Assembly: GCA_910587345.1 (NCBI GenBank)
Contig: CAJUKH010000037.1
Location: 32,128-96,127, forward strand
Length of the DNA: 64,000 bases
Source: an uncultured Oscillospiraceae bacterium
GTDB taxonomy: Bacteria > Bacillota > Clostridia > Oscillospirales > Oscillospiraceae
Reading direction: 5' to 3'
In this document: positions 16,527-25,179 of the stretch, one piece after another
How the letters are laid out: every line of letters begins with the position of its first letter
How positions within the stretch are numbered: the stretch's first letter is position 1
Notes under the pieces: model-generated
What the model saw: the letters and a program-made list of their open reading frames with translations, nothing else
Databases searched by the model: none
What the model was told of the DNA's origin: nothing
Program-made: the position numbers and the translations under genes

Positions 16527-17029
16527 ATGAGGCTTTTGCCATGGCTGTCACCATCAAGCCCATGGAGACCCCTGCCGAGATGGAGGGCAGGGGCTACGTC
16601 CATTGGAAGGCCTGGCAGGAGACCTACACCGGCCTCATCGACCAGTCCTATCTGGATAGCCTGTCCCTGGAAAAACAGATCGGGATAGCCCGCCAGCACC
16701 CGGAAAACACCCTTGTGGCCAAGGATGGGGACCGGGTCGTCGGCTTTGTCGTCTATGGCCCCTACCGGTGGGAGGACCTTCCCTCCACCGGCGAAGTCAT
16801 GGCCATCTACATACTGAAAGTGTACTACGGACAAAAAGTTGGCTATGCCCTGATGCATACGGCTTTGAAGGCCCTTTCCGGTTATGGCCGTGTGGCTCTC
16901 TGGGTCCTGAAGGGCAATGAGCGGGCCATCCGGTTCTACGAAAAATGCGGCTTTCGGTTTGACGGTGCGGAGAAGACCGACACCATGGGTCGGCCCGTCA
17001 CCGAGCTTCGCATGATATGGGAGAGATAA
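16520..17029 (+). CDS. GNAT family N-acetyltransferase
   Basis: GNAT acetyltransferase of 169 residues. The acetyl-CoA region is seen as VMAIYILKVYYGQKVGYALM near 95-115 (motif A, with a slightly degenerate Q/RxxGxG/A as YGQKVGYAL), and the C-terminal NERAIRFYEKCGFRFDG is the standard motif B. The ATG at 16520 overlaps the pyrD stop; a second ATG at 16541 with GAGG upstream would remove seven residues, and either is possible. Substrate unknown. It follows pyrD directly but need not share its role. Confidence 0.85.
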   Translation: MVNEAFAMAVTIKPMETPAEMEGRGYVHWKAWQETYTGLIDQSYLDSLSLEKQIGIARQHPENTLVAKDGDRVVGFVVYGPYRWEDLPSTGEVMAIYILKVYYGQKVGYALMHTALKALSGYGRVALWVLKGNERAIRFYEKCGFRFDGAEKTDTMGRPVTELRMIWER

Positions 17030-17063
17030 CCCCCATCCACACCAAAGAGAAAGAAGGCGTCCC

Positions 17064-18176
17064 ATGACCCGTATCTATATTATCCGCCACGCCGAGGCTG
17101 AGGGAAACCTGTTCCACCGGGCCCATGGCTGGTTTGACGGCCACATCACCGCCACAGGCATGGAGCAGATCGCCGCTTTGGAAAAGCGGTTCGCCGACAT
17201 CCATGTGGATACCGCTTACGCCAGCGAACTGACCCGCACCCAGACCACCGCCCAGGCGGTGGTGGCGCCTAAGGGGCTGAAGCTGCGTATCGAACCCGGT
17301 CTCAACGAGATCCGCATGGGGGTCTATGAAGATGTGACGCTGGGGGACCTTATCTACCACCATCCGGAGGAACGGGTCAATTTCGGCACCTATTCCCGGA
17401 AGTGGGCCCCCGAGGGCGGAGACACCTTCGCCCAGGCGGCGGAGCGGTTTACGGCCGCCTTCTTCCGTCTGGCCCAGCGACACCCGGACGAAACCATCTG
17501 CCTGTTCACCCACAGCGCCGTCATCCGCTGTTTTCAGGCCGCCCTTCGGGGCAAGCACCCCGAGGACGCCCCCGATATCCACACCTGCGGCAATACCGGG
17601 GTGTCCTGCTACGAGGTGAAGGGAGACAAATTCCGTATCGTCTACGAAAACGATACCACTCATCTGGACAGCCTTCCCAAACCTCCCAGACGCAATATGC
17701 CGCCGCTGGTCTGGTTCCAGCCCATGGACCTGAACAGAGAGGGACAGCGGTATTACAAGGCCCGGGAGGACGCCTGGAGGGAGGTCTATGACTCCCTTCA
17801 CGGGTTTGACGGCCCCGGATATCTGGCCGAGGCCCGCCGGGAGCAGGAGGAAAACCCATGGGCGGTACAGCAGGTCATGTGGGAAGAGAAGCCCGTCGGC
17901 ATCCTCCAGCTGGCCATTCATCGGGAGGCCCGGGAGGGTGTGGGATACATCTCCTTTCTGTATCTGGACCCGGCGTACCGCAGACAGGGCATTGGGATAC
18001 AGCTCATCGGGCAGGCCGTTTGTACATACCGCCCCATGGGCCGGCGGTGCCTGCAGCTTTCCTGTGCCCCCAACAACGCCGCCGCCCAGCACTTTTACCG
18101 GCGGTGGGGATTCCAGAAGGTGGGGCAGACCGCCGGGAGCAAGGCTCCTCTTGACCTGTTGGAAAAGCCGCTTTGA
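17064..18176 (+). CDS. Histidine phosphatase-GNAT acetyltransferase fusion
   Basis: A two-domain protein of 370 residues. Residues 1-200 are a histidine phosphatase (phosphoglycerate mutase-like) domain: IYIIRHAEAEGN with catalytic His9, SELTRTQTTAQ, catalytic acid in LNEIRMGVYED and the second His in LFTHSAVIRC. Residues 210-370 form a GNAT domain with ISFLYLDPAYRRQGIGIQLI as the acetyl-CoA motif and NNAAAQHFYRRWGFQKVG at the end. Both halves look intact. The start has AAGAAGG-type spacing. The joint substrate is unknown; fusion suggests dephosphorylation and acetylation of related small molecules (inference). Confidence 0.88.
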   Translation: MTRIYIIRHAEAEGNLFHRAHGWFDGHITATGMEQIAALEKRFADIHVDTAYASELTRTQTTAQAVVAPKGLKLRIEPGLNEIRMGVYEDVTLGDLIYHHPEERVNFGTYSRKWAPEGGDTFAQAAERFTAAFFRLAQRHPDETICLFTHSAVIRCFQAALRGKHPEDAPDIHTCGNTGVSCYEVKGDKFRIVYENDTTHLDSLPKPPRRNMPPLVWFQPMDLNREGQRYYKAREDAWREVYDSLHGFDGPGYLAEARREQEENPWAVQQVMWEEKPVGILQLAIHREAREGVGYISFLYLDPAYRRQGIGIQLIGQAVCTYRPMGRRCLQLSCAPNNAAAQHFYRRWGFQKVGQTAGSKAPLDLLEKPL

Positions 18177-18252
18177 GCATTCTCTGTTTTGTGGAATAGT
18201 CCTGCTTTCTCCCCGGTGGGAAATCACTCTTTGAACATAGGAGGGCCTCGAT

Positions 18253-20061
18253 TTGGACGCTTCAAACATCATCTCCATGTTAGGTGCCATCGCCCTGTTC
18301 CTCTTTGGTATGTCCACCATGACCGACGGTCTGGCCCAGCTGTCCAGCGGCCGGTTGGAGAGCATACTGGAAAAACTGACCGACAACGTCTTTAAGGGTG
18401 TATTTCTGGGGGCGCTGGTCACCGCCATCATCCACTCTTCGGCTACCACCACCGTCATGTGCGTGGGCTTCGTCAATGCCGGCATCATGAAGCTGGAGCA
18501 GACGGTGGGCATCATTATGGGGGCCAACATCGGTACCACCGTTACGGCGCAGATCCTGCGGCTGTCCAGCATTTCCGGCGGGAATGCTATTCTGGATCTC
18601 CTTCAGCCCTCTGTATTGGGGCCGGTGATGGCGGTCATCGGCATCATCTTTTTCATGTTTATCAAAGGCGGCAGCAAGAAGAATATCGGCCAGATCTTCC
18701 TGGGCACCGGCATTCTCTTCATCGGCATGAACACCATGACCACCGCCGTTATGCCCCTGCAGAACGAGCCGTGGCTGGCCGATCTTTTCACCGCCTTTTC
18801 CAACCCCGTTCTGGGTATGGCGGTGGGCGCCCTTGTCACCGCCATGCTTCAAAGTTCCACCGCCTTTACCGGCATTTTGCAGGCTTTGTCCACCACTGGA
18901 GCGGTGCGGTTCAACACCGCCATGCCCCTTATCATGGGCCAGAACATCGGCACCACCATCACCGCCCTCCTCTCCAGCGCGGGGGCCAGCAAGAACGCCA
19001 AGCGGACCGCCCTTATCCACTTTTTCTTCAATGTGATGGGTTCTGTCCTCTTCCTGATCCTTTTGTATGCCGGCAATGCCATCCTCCATTTCGCCTTTTG
19101 GGATGGCCCCATCAACATGGGCGGCGTGGCCAACTTCCACCTGATTTTCAACCTGACCTGTACCGCTTTGTTCCTCCCCTTCCGCAAGCAGCTGGTAAAG
19201 CTGGTGGAAACGCTGGTCCCCGGCGAAACCAAGCTGGAGGATATGTCCGCTTTGGACGAGCGGTTCCTCTCCTCCCCCTCTCTGGCGCTGGAGCGGGCCC
19301 ACGAGGTGGTCATCCGCATGGGGGATTACGCCCTTCAGAATTACCGCATCGCCATCCGGCTTTTGAACGATTATGACCCCAAGGCGCTGGAACAACTGAC
19401 CGAGACAGAGGCCTCTCTGGACAAGATGGAAAACGGTTTGGACAACTATCTGGTCAAACTTACCGAGCGGGCTTTGACGCCCGCCGAGAACATCCATATT
19501 TCGGAACTTCTCCACACCCTTTCAGACTTCGAGCGGGTGGGGGACTACTCGGTGAACATAGCCGATTGTGCTTCTTATCTCCATGAGAAGGGCATCGTCT
19601 TTTCCGATTCCGCCAAGCAGGAGCTGGCCATTCTCACCGGCGCTGTGGAGGATACCATCATGAAGACTCTGGACGGCTACCGCACCCGGTCCTATAACAT
19701 CTCTCTTCAAGTAGAGCCTTTGGAGGAGGTGGTGGATCTGCTGCAGGAGGAGATGCACGCCCGCCATGTGGAACGGCTGAAAAACGGCAGCTGTACCATC
19801 GAACTGGGCACCCAGTTCGGCGAGCTTCTGACCAATCTGGAGCGTATTTCCGACCACTGCTCCAATGTGGCCCTGCTGGTCCTGCGGCAGACCGCCCCGG
19901 AAGGCGATCTGGTCCGCACCGACACTCACGCCTATACCCACGCTCTGCACCACGGTCAGGATGAGGCCTTTGAGCGGATGTTTGCCCAGTGCAAAGAGCA
20001 GTATTACACCCCTCTTGCCCAGATGCCCGTTTTGCTGGATATGGAGGTACATGACCAATGA
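18253..20061 (+). CDS. Na/Pi cotransporter family protein with PhoU domain (NptA/YjbB-like)
   Basis: A 602-residue phosphate transporter. The N-terminal half has two inverted Na_Pi_cotrans repeats with the signature triplets IIHSSATTT (about 58) and MLQSSTAFT (about 198), each followed by GANIGTT or GQNIGTT. The soluble C-terminal third (about 340-560) is PhoU-like, with DFERVGDYSVNIAD and LERISDHCSNVA. It starts at TTG 18253, supported by AGGAGGG eight bases upstream. The family exports or imports phosphate with sodium; direction cannot be told here. The next gene overlaps its stop by 4 bp. Confidence 0.9.
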   Translation: MDASNIISMLGAIALFLFGMSTMTDGLAQLSSGRLESILEKLTDNVFKGVFLGALVTAIIHSSATTTVMCVGFVNAGIMKLEQTVGIIMGANIGTTVTAQILRLSSISGGNAILDLLQPSVLGPVMAVIGIIFFMFIKGGSKKNIGQIFLGTGILFIGMNTMTTAVMPLQNEPWLADLFTAFSNPVLGMAVGALVTAMLQSSTAFTGILQALSTTGAVRFNTAMPLIMGQNIGTTITALLSSAGASKNAKRTALIHFFFNVMGSVLFLILLYAGNAILHFAFWDGPINMGGVANFHLIFNLTCTALFLPFRKQLVKLVETLVPGETKLEDMSALDERFLSSPSLALERAHEVVIRMGDYALQNYRIAIRLLNDYDPKALEQLTETEASLDKMENGLDNYLVKLTERALTPAENIHISELLHTLSDFERVGDYSVNIADCASYLHEKGIVFSDSAKQELAILTGAVEDTIMKTLDGYRTRSYNISLQVEPLEEVVDLLQEEMHARHVERLKNGSCTIELGTQFGELLTNLERISDHCSNVALLVLRQTAPEGDLVRTDTHAYTHALHHGQDEAFERMFAQCKEQYYTPLAQMPVLLDMEVHDQ

Positions 20062-20606
20062 TCCTCCCCGAAGAGCATCTGATTTTACAAAATACCGCTT
20101 TTCTTCTCCGCAGTCCTTTGGCGGCGGAGGGGGCCGACCTGGCCCGGCATCAGTACATCACCTCGGAGGAGACCTATTTCATGGCCCGCTACCCTGAGGA
20201 GGTGGTCACCGACCCGGTTCTCGTGGCCCGGCGCATCGCCCGTGTCAACGAATCGGACCGGGAGTTCACCCTCTCTGCCTACTTGGATGGAGAGATGGTG
20301 GCCAACCTCCAGGTATCCAAAATCGGTGAGCACATCAAATTCCGCCACCGGGCGGCCATGGGCATCTCCATCCAGGGCAAATGCCGGGGACTGGGCCTGG
20401 GTACCGCCATGATCGGCCGGGCCATTCGGCAGACAAGGGCCAACGGCTTTGAACAGCTGGAGCTGGGCGTTTTCGAGGACAACCAGGCCGCCATCCATGT
20501 CTATGAAAAGCTGGGCTTTCAGCCCGTGGGCATCACCCCCCGGGCCTTCCTCCTCAAAGACGGCAGCTACCGAAACGAGGTACAGATGGTCCTGTTTTTC
20601 TTTTGA
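20058..20606 (+). CDS. GNAT family N-acetyltransferase
   Basis: GNAT protein of 182 residues, with the acetyl-CoA motif GISIQGKCRGLGLGTAMIG near 115 (R-G-L-G-L-G form) and NQAAIHVYEKLGFQPVG near 150. The N-terminal segment LRSPLAAEGADLARHQYITS is typical of RimI/SpeG-like members that act on small molecules. It overlaps the transporter stop in an ATGA arrangement, so translation is coupled. The substrate is not predictable from the sequence. Confidence 0.88.
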   Translation: MILPEEHLILQNTAFLLRSPLAAEGADLARHQYITSEETYFMARYPEEVVTDPVLVARRIARVNESDREFTLSAYLDGEMVANLQVSKIGEHIKFRHRAAMGISIQGKCRGLGLGTAMIGRAIRQTRANGFEQLELGVFEDNQAAIHVYEKLGFQPVGITPRAFLLKDGSYRNEVQMVLFFF

Positions 20607-20630
20607 TTTTCCAAATAGGGAGGCCTCGCC

Positions 20631-21437
20631 ATGAAAAAACTCTTCACCTGCATCCGCCAAGGAAAAACGGAGGAGGTGGCCGCCATTTTGGACAGAAACC
20701 CGGACCTTATCTCCTGTCTGGCCAAGGCACCCCCCAAGAAGGACGACGGCCAATCCCCTCTCATGGTGGCCATCAAGAGCGACAACCTGGAGGTATCCCA
20801 CCTGCTCTTGGACCGGGGGGCGGACGTGAATTTTGCGGATGCCGTCAACCCCTACGGCAGCAATTTCGGTGCCCCTATATGGTATGATGCCATCGGCCAG
20901 TGCTTTATGCGGGCACGGCATACGGTGGGCCCCGGCCCGGAGCGGAGCAAGGGCTACTTCCTGCTTCTTCGCCGATTGCTGGAGATGGGTATGGACCCCA
21001 ACCAGAAGACCTCCCACGGCCTTACCGCCTGGCAGCACGCCCTGGACCAGTACGACCAGTTCGCCCACAAGTCCTATCCCAGCTACTATGTGGAGACAGC
21101 CACGGAGGAAAACCGCCGGCTGCGGGAGATGCTGAAGGCGGTGCTGGACGAGCTTTTGAAGCACGGGGCGGACATCCACGATTTTAGGCCCCCCAACGAG
21201 GAGGGCCTGTCCCATGTCTCGGTGATCCTGCGGAATTTGGAGGAGGGCCGGGAGCTGCTGGAGGGCCTCTACGGCCTGAACCCGGATTCCTCCGCTTTCA
21301 AGCCCCACACCATCACCTACCGGGGCAAGGAGCGGCTGGTGGAACCCTACTACACCGTGGAGGACTACCGCCGGCAGTACGAGCTGAAATGGCGGGGGCT
21401 GGAACCCCTTCTCCGGTCCTACTATCAAAAAAGCTGA
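20631..21437 (+). CDS. Ankyrin repeat protein
   Basis: A soluble 268-residue protein with ankyrin-type helices. Repeats are visible as QSPLMVAIKSDNLEVSHLLL DRGADVN (about 42-68), HGLTAWQHALDQYDQF (about 127-142) and LDELLKHGADIHDF (about 170-183); the third repeat of the series is degenerate. It starts MKKLFTCIRQGKTEEVAAIL, itself a half repeat. There is no signal peptide. Such proteins mediate protein-protein contacts; the partner is unknown. It ends the plus-strand run and is followed by a strong terminator. Confidence 0.8.
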   Translation: MKKLFTCIRQGKTEEVAAILDRNPDLISCLAKAPPKKDDGQSPLMVAIKSDNLEVSHLLLDRGADVNFADAVNPYGSNFGAPIWYDAIGQCFMRARHTVGPGPERSKGYFLLLRRLLEMGMDPNQKTSHGLTAWQHALDQYDQFAHKSYPSYYVETATEENRRLREMLKAVLDELLKHGADIHDFRPPNEEGLSHVSVILRNLEEGRELLEGLYGLNPDSSAFKPHTITYRGKERLVEPYYTVEDYRRQYELKWRGLEPLLRSYYQKS

Positions 21438-21447
21438 TGCAACGAAA

Positions 21448-21490
21448 GACGCCATTCTCAACCGGTGAGAACGGCGTCCTTTTTTCGTTT
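21448..21490 (+). terminator. Intrinsic terminator after the ankyrin gene
   Basis: A 13-bp stem with one mismatch (21448-21460 with 21466-21478), loop ACCGG, then CCTTTTTTCGTTTTTT. It separates convergent transcription from the DivIVA-like gene. Confidence 0.85.
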
Positions 21491-21522
21491 TTTAGGGTTT
21501 TTGCCCTGTTTTTACCCTCTTT

Positions 21523-22203
21523 TTACCCCTGCTCCCCCTCCAGCGGCAGCGGCTGGGGGGCCTGCGGCTCCAGATGCTCCGCCGCCTGACGAAGCTCGGC
21601 CAGTGTCTTATCGTGCCCGCCCAGAGCGGTATCCAAATCCACCAAACTCTGGCCCGCCCGCTCCATTTCCCGGGCGGCGTGATGGAGGGTGGCGTCAATG
21701 TCGGTCCGAAGACGCAGATAGGCCGCCTGCATCTTGTCAAACCAGTCCAGCACCTGTTCCTGGGCCTTCTTTGCCCTGATCCGGCCCTCCTGCTCGATGG
21801 CCTGGGCCCGGCCGTGGGCCTCCAGCTCGATGCTGGCGGTGCGGCTCTTGATGGATTCATAGGAGGCGGCAGCCGGGCGAAGGGTCTCCGCCTCCTCCTT
21901 CAACACCGTAAGTTCGGCGGCCTGGGCCTCTCCCCGTTCCAGCGCCTGGGCCAAGGCGGCCTCCCGCTGGGCCAGGTCGGCGGCAAGGCGCTGATTCTCC
22001 GCCTCCAGCACGGCAAGGCGGCTCTTCATGGTCTCTCCGGCGTCTTCGGCCTCGGTACGGGCCTGACGAAGCTCCGCCAGTTCCTTCTGAAGCTCGGCGA
22101 TCTTCCCGCTGTGTTCCCGGGCGCTTTTTTCCAGATAGGCCATTACATCCTGTTTATTAAATCCTCCGAAGGCGGAGGTGCGAAATTGCAGGCCCTCGTT
22201 CAT
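21523..22203 (-). CDS. DivIVA-domain coiled-coil protein
   Basis: A 226-residue protein starting MNEGLQFRTSAFGGFNKQDV, the typical N-terminal membrane-targeting and curvature-sensing segment of DivIVA/GpsB-like proteins (FxxxFxGYxxxEV pattern, here FGGFNKQDVMAYLE). A continuous coiled coil rich in Glu, Ala, Leu and Gln runs from about 28 to 120, then a second helical stretch to 210 and a Pro/Gln-rich tail. It probably acts at the septum or poles. It is monocistronic, with its own promoter at 22247-22275. A small hairpin overlaps the ribosome site. Confidence 0.82.
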   Translation of the reverse strand: MNEGLQFRTSAFGGFNKQDVMAYLEKSAREHSGKIAELQKELAELRQARTEAEDAGETMKSRLAVLEAENQRLAADLAQREAALAQALERGEAQAAELTVLKEEAETLRPAAASYESIKSRTASIELEAHGRAQAIEQEGRIRAKKAQEQVLDWFDKMQAAYLRLRTDIDATLHHAAREMERAGQSLVDLDTALGGHDKTLAELRQAAEHLEPQAPQPLPLEGEQG

Positions 22204-22216
22204 AGGGGTCTCCCCT
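22204..22216 (-). promoter_or_regulatory. Hairpin occluding the ribosome site of the DivIVA-like gene
   Basis: On the minus strand AGGGG-AGA-CCCCT directly precedes the ATG, so the GGGGAG Shine-Dalgarno sequence is inside a 5-bp stem with a three-base loop. It could lower or regulate translation. Confidence 0.4.
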
Positions 22217-22246
22217 CTCTCTTAAAATGAAAGGTCGTATGTGGTT

Positions 22247-22275
22247 ATTCTATCATATCCCGGCCTTTTCGTCAA
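22247..22275 (-). promoter_or_regulatory. Promoter of the DivIVA-like gene
   Basis: On the minus strand TTGACG (22275-22270), 17-bp spacer, TAGAAT (22252-22247), about 44 bp upstream of the ATG at 22203. Confidence 0.7.
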
Positions 22276-22357
22276 TTTTTATTCTTCTTCTCCCTCTGGG
22301 AACCTTTTCCATGCGCCTTCGTCTAAAGAGTATCCACCCCGGAAAGGAGTCCTTCCC

Positions 22358-23611
22358 ATGAAACGTGCCCTTCCTCTTTTGCTCACCCTTTCCCTCCTCG
22401 CCGGCTGTGCCGCCGGGACGGGAGGGCTCTCCCCCATCCCGCATCCCGAAGGGTCCCTGCCGCCTGTGGGTGTGGAGGTCTGCGCTTCCGAAGGGCTGGG
22501 CGAGGCCTATGACGACTATGCCCTGAAGCTGCTGCGTGCCTGCCGGCAGGAGGGGCAGAATACCCTCCTCTCCCCCCTGTCCATCTCTCTGGCGCTGGGT
22601 ATGACGGCCAACGGAGCGGCGGGAGGCACCCGGAGGGAGTTCGAGACTCTGTTCGGCATGAGCGTAGACACCCTCAACAGCCTCTCCGCCCGGTTTATGG
22701 AGGATTATGCCGCATTGGGAGGCTCCACCCGTGCCACCCTTGCCAACAGCCTGTGGGCCGACCCGGACATCACCTTGACCGATGACTTTGTCCTCCGCTG
22801 TGCTGACCCTTACGGTGCCCAGCTGTACCACGGGGACCTTCAAGACCCGGCCACGGTAAATCAGGTGAACCAGTGGGTCAGCGATGCCACACAGGGCCTC
22901 ATCCCCTCGGTGGTGGAAGAGTTTGACCGGGACACAGTGCTGGCTCTGGTCAACGGTATCTATCTGAAAAACGCCTTCCTTCACCCCTTTGCCGCCCCGA
23001 CCAGCGAATGGCAAATGGACTTTACCGCCGAAGACGGCACGGTATCCCGTCCCCTTGGGATGCGCAACGGCACCCGGAATGAGGCTTACATCGCCGCCGA
23101 AGAGGGGCAGGGGGTTCTTCTTCCTTACGACGACGGACGGCTTGGCCTGCTGCTGATGCTGCCTCGGGAGGGGCTTTCCCTCACCGACTATCTGGCCCGG
23201 TGGGACGGGGCCACCATTCCCGCCCTTCTGGCCGCCTGTCAGGACACCAGAGTCAGCCTTACCATGCCCAAGTTCAAAACCGAATGGTCCGCCTCCCTCT
23301 CCACCCCCCTTGCCACCCTTGGCCTTGCCCGGGCCTTTGACGGGCAGGCGGCCGACTTCAGCGCCATGGGCACCCTGAAGGACCCCGAAGACAATCTCTG
23401 TATCGGGGATGTGATCCACAAGGCCACCTTTGAAGTCAATGAGATGGGCACCGAGGCGGCGGCCGTCACCGCAGTCATCATGAATAAAGCCACCTCCATG
23501 CCTGCCGACCAGCCCATTTCCCTCACTCTGGACCGCCCCTTTGTCTACGCCATCGTGGACCGGCTCACCGGCACTCCCCTGTTTTTGGGGACTTTGGAGC
23601 GGTGCGGATAA
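22358..23611 (+). CDS. Serpin family lipoprotein (serine protease inhibitor)
   Basis: A 417-residue serpin anchored outside the cell. The signal peptide ends in lipobox LLAGC (Cys19). The core shows the serpin N-terminal helix region NTLLSPLSISLALGMTANGA (about 71-90), breach/shutter residues NSLWAD and VNGIYLKNAF, then the hinge EVNEMGTEAAAVTAV (about 370), which matches the inhibitory-serpin pattern of small residues at P15-P9. The final strand is RPFVYAIVDRLTGTPLFLGT. The P1 residue lies within NKATSMPADQ but cannot be fixed by eye. ATG 22358 follows AAAGGAG. It ends at a bidirectional terminator. Confidence 0.92.
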   Translation: MKRALPLLLTLSLLAGCAAGTGGLSPIPHPEGSLPPVGVEVCASEGLGEAYDDYALKLLRACRQEGQNTLLSPLSISLALGMTANGAAGGTRREFETLFGMSVDTLNSLSARFMEDYAALGGSTRATLANSLWADPDITLTDDFVLRCADPYGAQLYHGDLQDPATVNQVNQWVSDATQGLIPSVVEEFDRDTVLALVNGIYLKNAFLHPFAAPTSEWQMDFTAEDGTVSRPLGMRNGTRNEAYIAAEEGQGVLLPYDDGRLGLLLMLPREGLSLTDYLARWDGATIPALLAACQDTRVSLTMPKFKTEWSASLSTPLATLGLARAFDGQAADFSAMGTLKDPEDNLCIGDVIHKATFEVNEMGTEAAAVTAVIMNKATSMPADQPISLTLDRPFVYAIVDRLTGTPLFLGTLERCG

Positions 23612-23646
23612 AATCCCTCTTTCGTAAGAGAGTCCTCACCCCCACG

Positions 23647-23681
23647 AAAAAGGGCCGGCAGCGAAAGCTACCGGCCCTTTT
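23647..23681. terminator. Bidirectional terminator between serpin and M18 aminopeptidase genes
   Basis: The stem AAAAGGGCCGG/CCGGCCCTTTT continues as AGC/GCT and is closed by a GAAA tetraloop. A and T runs flank both sides, so it can end the plus-strand serpin and the minus-strand aminopeptidase transcripts. Confidence 0.87.
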
Positions 23682-23691
23682 CTTATCTCTT

Positions 23692-25101
23692 TTAGCCGGC
23701 CATATAGACCGCCTTCATGCCCTTGTAGGTCATGTAGCAGTCCAGCTTGCCGGTCACCTCAAAGGGAGAGTGCATAGCCAGGACGGGGACCCCGGCATCC
23801 AGCGTGTCGATGTCCCGCTCGGCCATGTAAGCGGCCACGGTCCCGCCGCCGCCGGCGTCCACCTTGCCCAGCTCTGCCATCTGCCAGATGACCCCGGCGG
23901 CGTCCATGGTGCGGCGGACAAAGCCCACCACCTCGGCGGAGGCGTCGGAAGCGCCGCCCTTTCCGCGCGAGCCGGTGTACTTGCAAAAGCCCATGCCGTA
24001 GTTGATGAAGGAGCTGTTGGCCCGCTCATAGACCTCGGGGAAGTTGGGTTCAAAGGCGGCGGTCACATCGGCGGAGAGGCAGAAGGAATGCTCGTAGCAG
24101 GCCTTCAAAGGCACCCGCTGGGCATCGCAGAGGTCGCTCATAAAGGTGTCGAAGGCGGCCCCCTTCATGCCGGAAACACCGGTGGAGCCGATCTCCTCCT
24201 TATCGGCCAGCATACAAACGGCGGTATGCTTGGGGATCGCAATGTCCATCAAAGCGGCAAAACAGGCATAGGCGCACACCCGGTCATCCTGCCCGTAGGC
24301 GCCGATCAGGGAGCGGTCAAAGCCGATGTCGCAGGCCCGGAAGGCGGGGACCACCTCCAGCTCAGCCGAGATGAAATCGGCCTCCACAATGCCGTACTTT
24401 TCGTTGAGGATATCCAGAATGGCCAGCTTTACCCGGTTGCTCCCTTCATCATCCTTGAAGGGACGGGAGCCCACCAGCAGGTTCAGCTGCTCGCCGGTGA
24501 TGCCGTCGCCCAGACTCTTTTTGGACTGCTCCCCGGCCAGATGGGGCAGCAGGTCGTTGATGGTGAACAAAGGCTCCCCCGCCCCGGTGCCGATGGCCAC
24601 CTTCACGGTGCTGCCGTCGGCCTTGACGATAACGCCGTGAAGCTCCAGAGGGATGGACACCCACTGATACTTGCGGATACCCCCATAGTAGTGGGTCTTG
24701 AGGTAGGCCAGCTCGCTGTCTTCATAGAGGGGGCTGGGCTTCAGGTCCAGCCGGGGGGAGTCGATATGGGCGGCGCCGATGGAGGCGCCTTCAGCCAGAG
24801 ACTCCTGCCCGATCACGGCCAGCATGACGGCCTTGCCCCGGTTCACGCGGTAGAACCGGTCGCCGGGGTTCACTGCCATGCCCCGGACAAAGGGCACAAA
24901 GCCCTTGCTCTGGGCCAGGCGGACCACCTCGTCCACCACTTCCCGCTCGGTCTTGCCGGCGTCCAGAAACCGCTTATACTCCTCGCAATAGGTCCGCATG
25001 GCAGCCTCATCCTCGGCGGAGAGGCGGTCATAGCCGTTCTTTGGCTGGTTCAGCAGAGCCTCCCGCCGCTGCTGAGCCACGGTCTTTTCCTTTTCTTCCA
25101 T
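23692..25101 (-). CDS. M18 family aminopeptidase
   Basis: Zinc aminopeptidase of 469 residues from the M18 family (aspartyl aminopeptidase-like, tetrahedral/dodecameric in known members). Metal ligands are seen in IGAAHIDSPRLDLK near residue 110, ADKEEIGSTG near 290 (catalytic Glu pair) and VLAMHSPFEV near 443. There is no signal peptide, so it acts on cytoplasmic peptides. The ATG at 25101 has AAAGGAGG upstream. A weak extended -10 promoter (TGGTATCAT, minus strand, 25154-25159) lies in the 78-bp gap before coaE, so it can be expressed separately from that operon. Confidence 0.92.
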   Translation of the reverse strand: MEEKEKTVAQQRREALLNQPKNGYDRLSAEDEAAMRTYCEEYKRFLDAGKTEREVVDEVVRLAQSKGFVPFVRGMAVNPGDRFYRVNRGKAVMLAVIGQESLAEGASIGAAHIDSPRLDLKPSPLYEDSELAYLKTHYYGGIRKYQWVSIPLELHGVIVKADGSTVKVAIGTGAGEPLFTINDLLPHLAGEQSKKSLGDGITGEQLNLLVGSRPFKDDEGSNRVKLAILDILNEKYGIVEADFISAELEVVPAFRACDIGFDRSLIGAYGQDDRVCAYACFAALMDIAIPKHTAVCMLADKEEIGSTGVSGMKGAAFDTFMSDLCDAQRVPLKACYEHSFCLSADVTAAFEPNFPEVYERANSSFINYGMGFCKYTGSRGKGGASDASAEVVGFVRRTMDAAGVIWQMAELGKVDAGGGGTVAAYMAERDIDTLDAGVPVLAMHSPFEVTGKLDCYMTYKGMKAVYMAG

Positions 25102-25179
25102 GGGTATTGCCTCCTTTTCATTTTAGAAACCAGGCAGTGTTTCTCACGGGGATATGATACCACACCGGCCTGAATTTTT

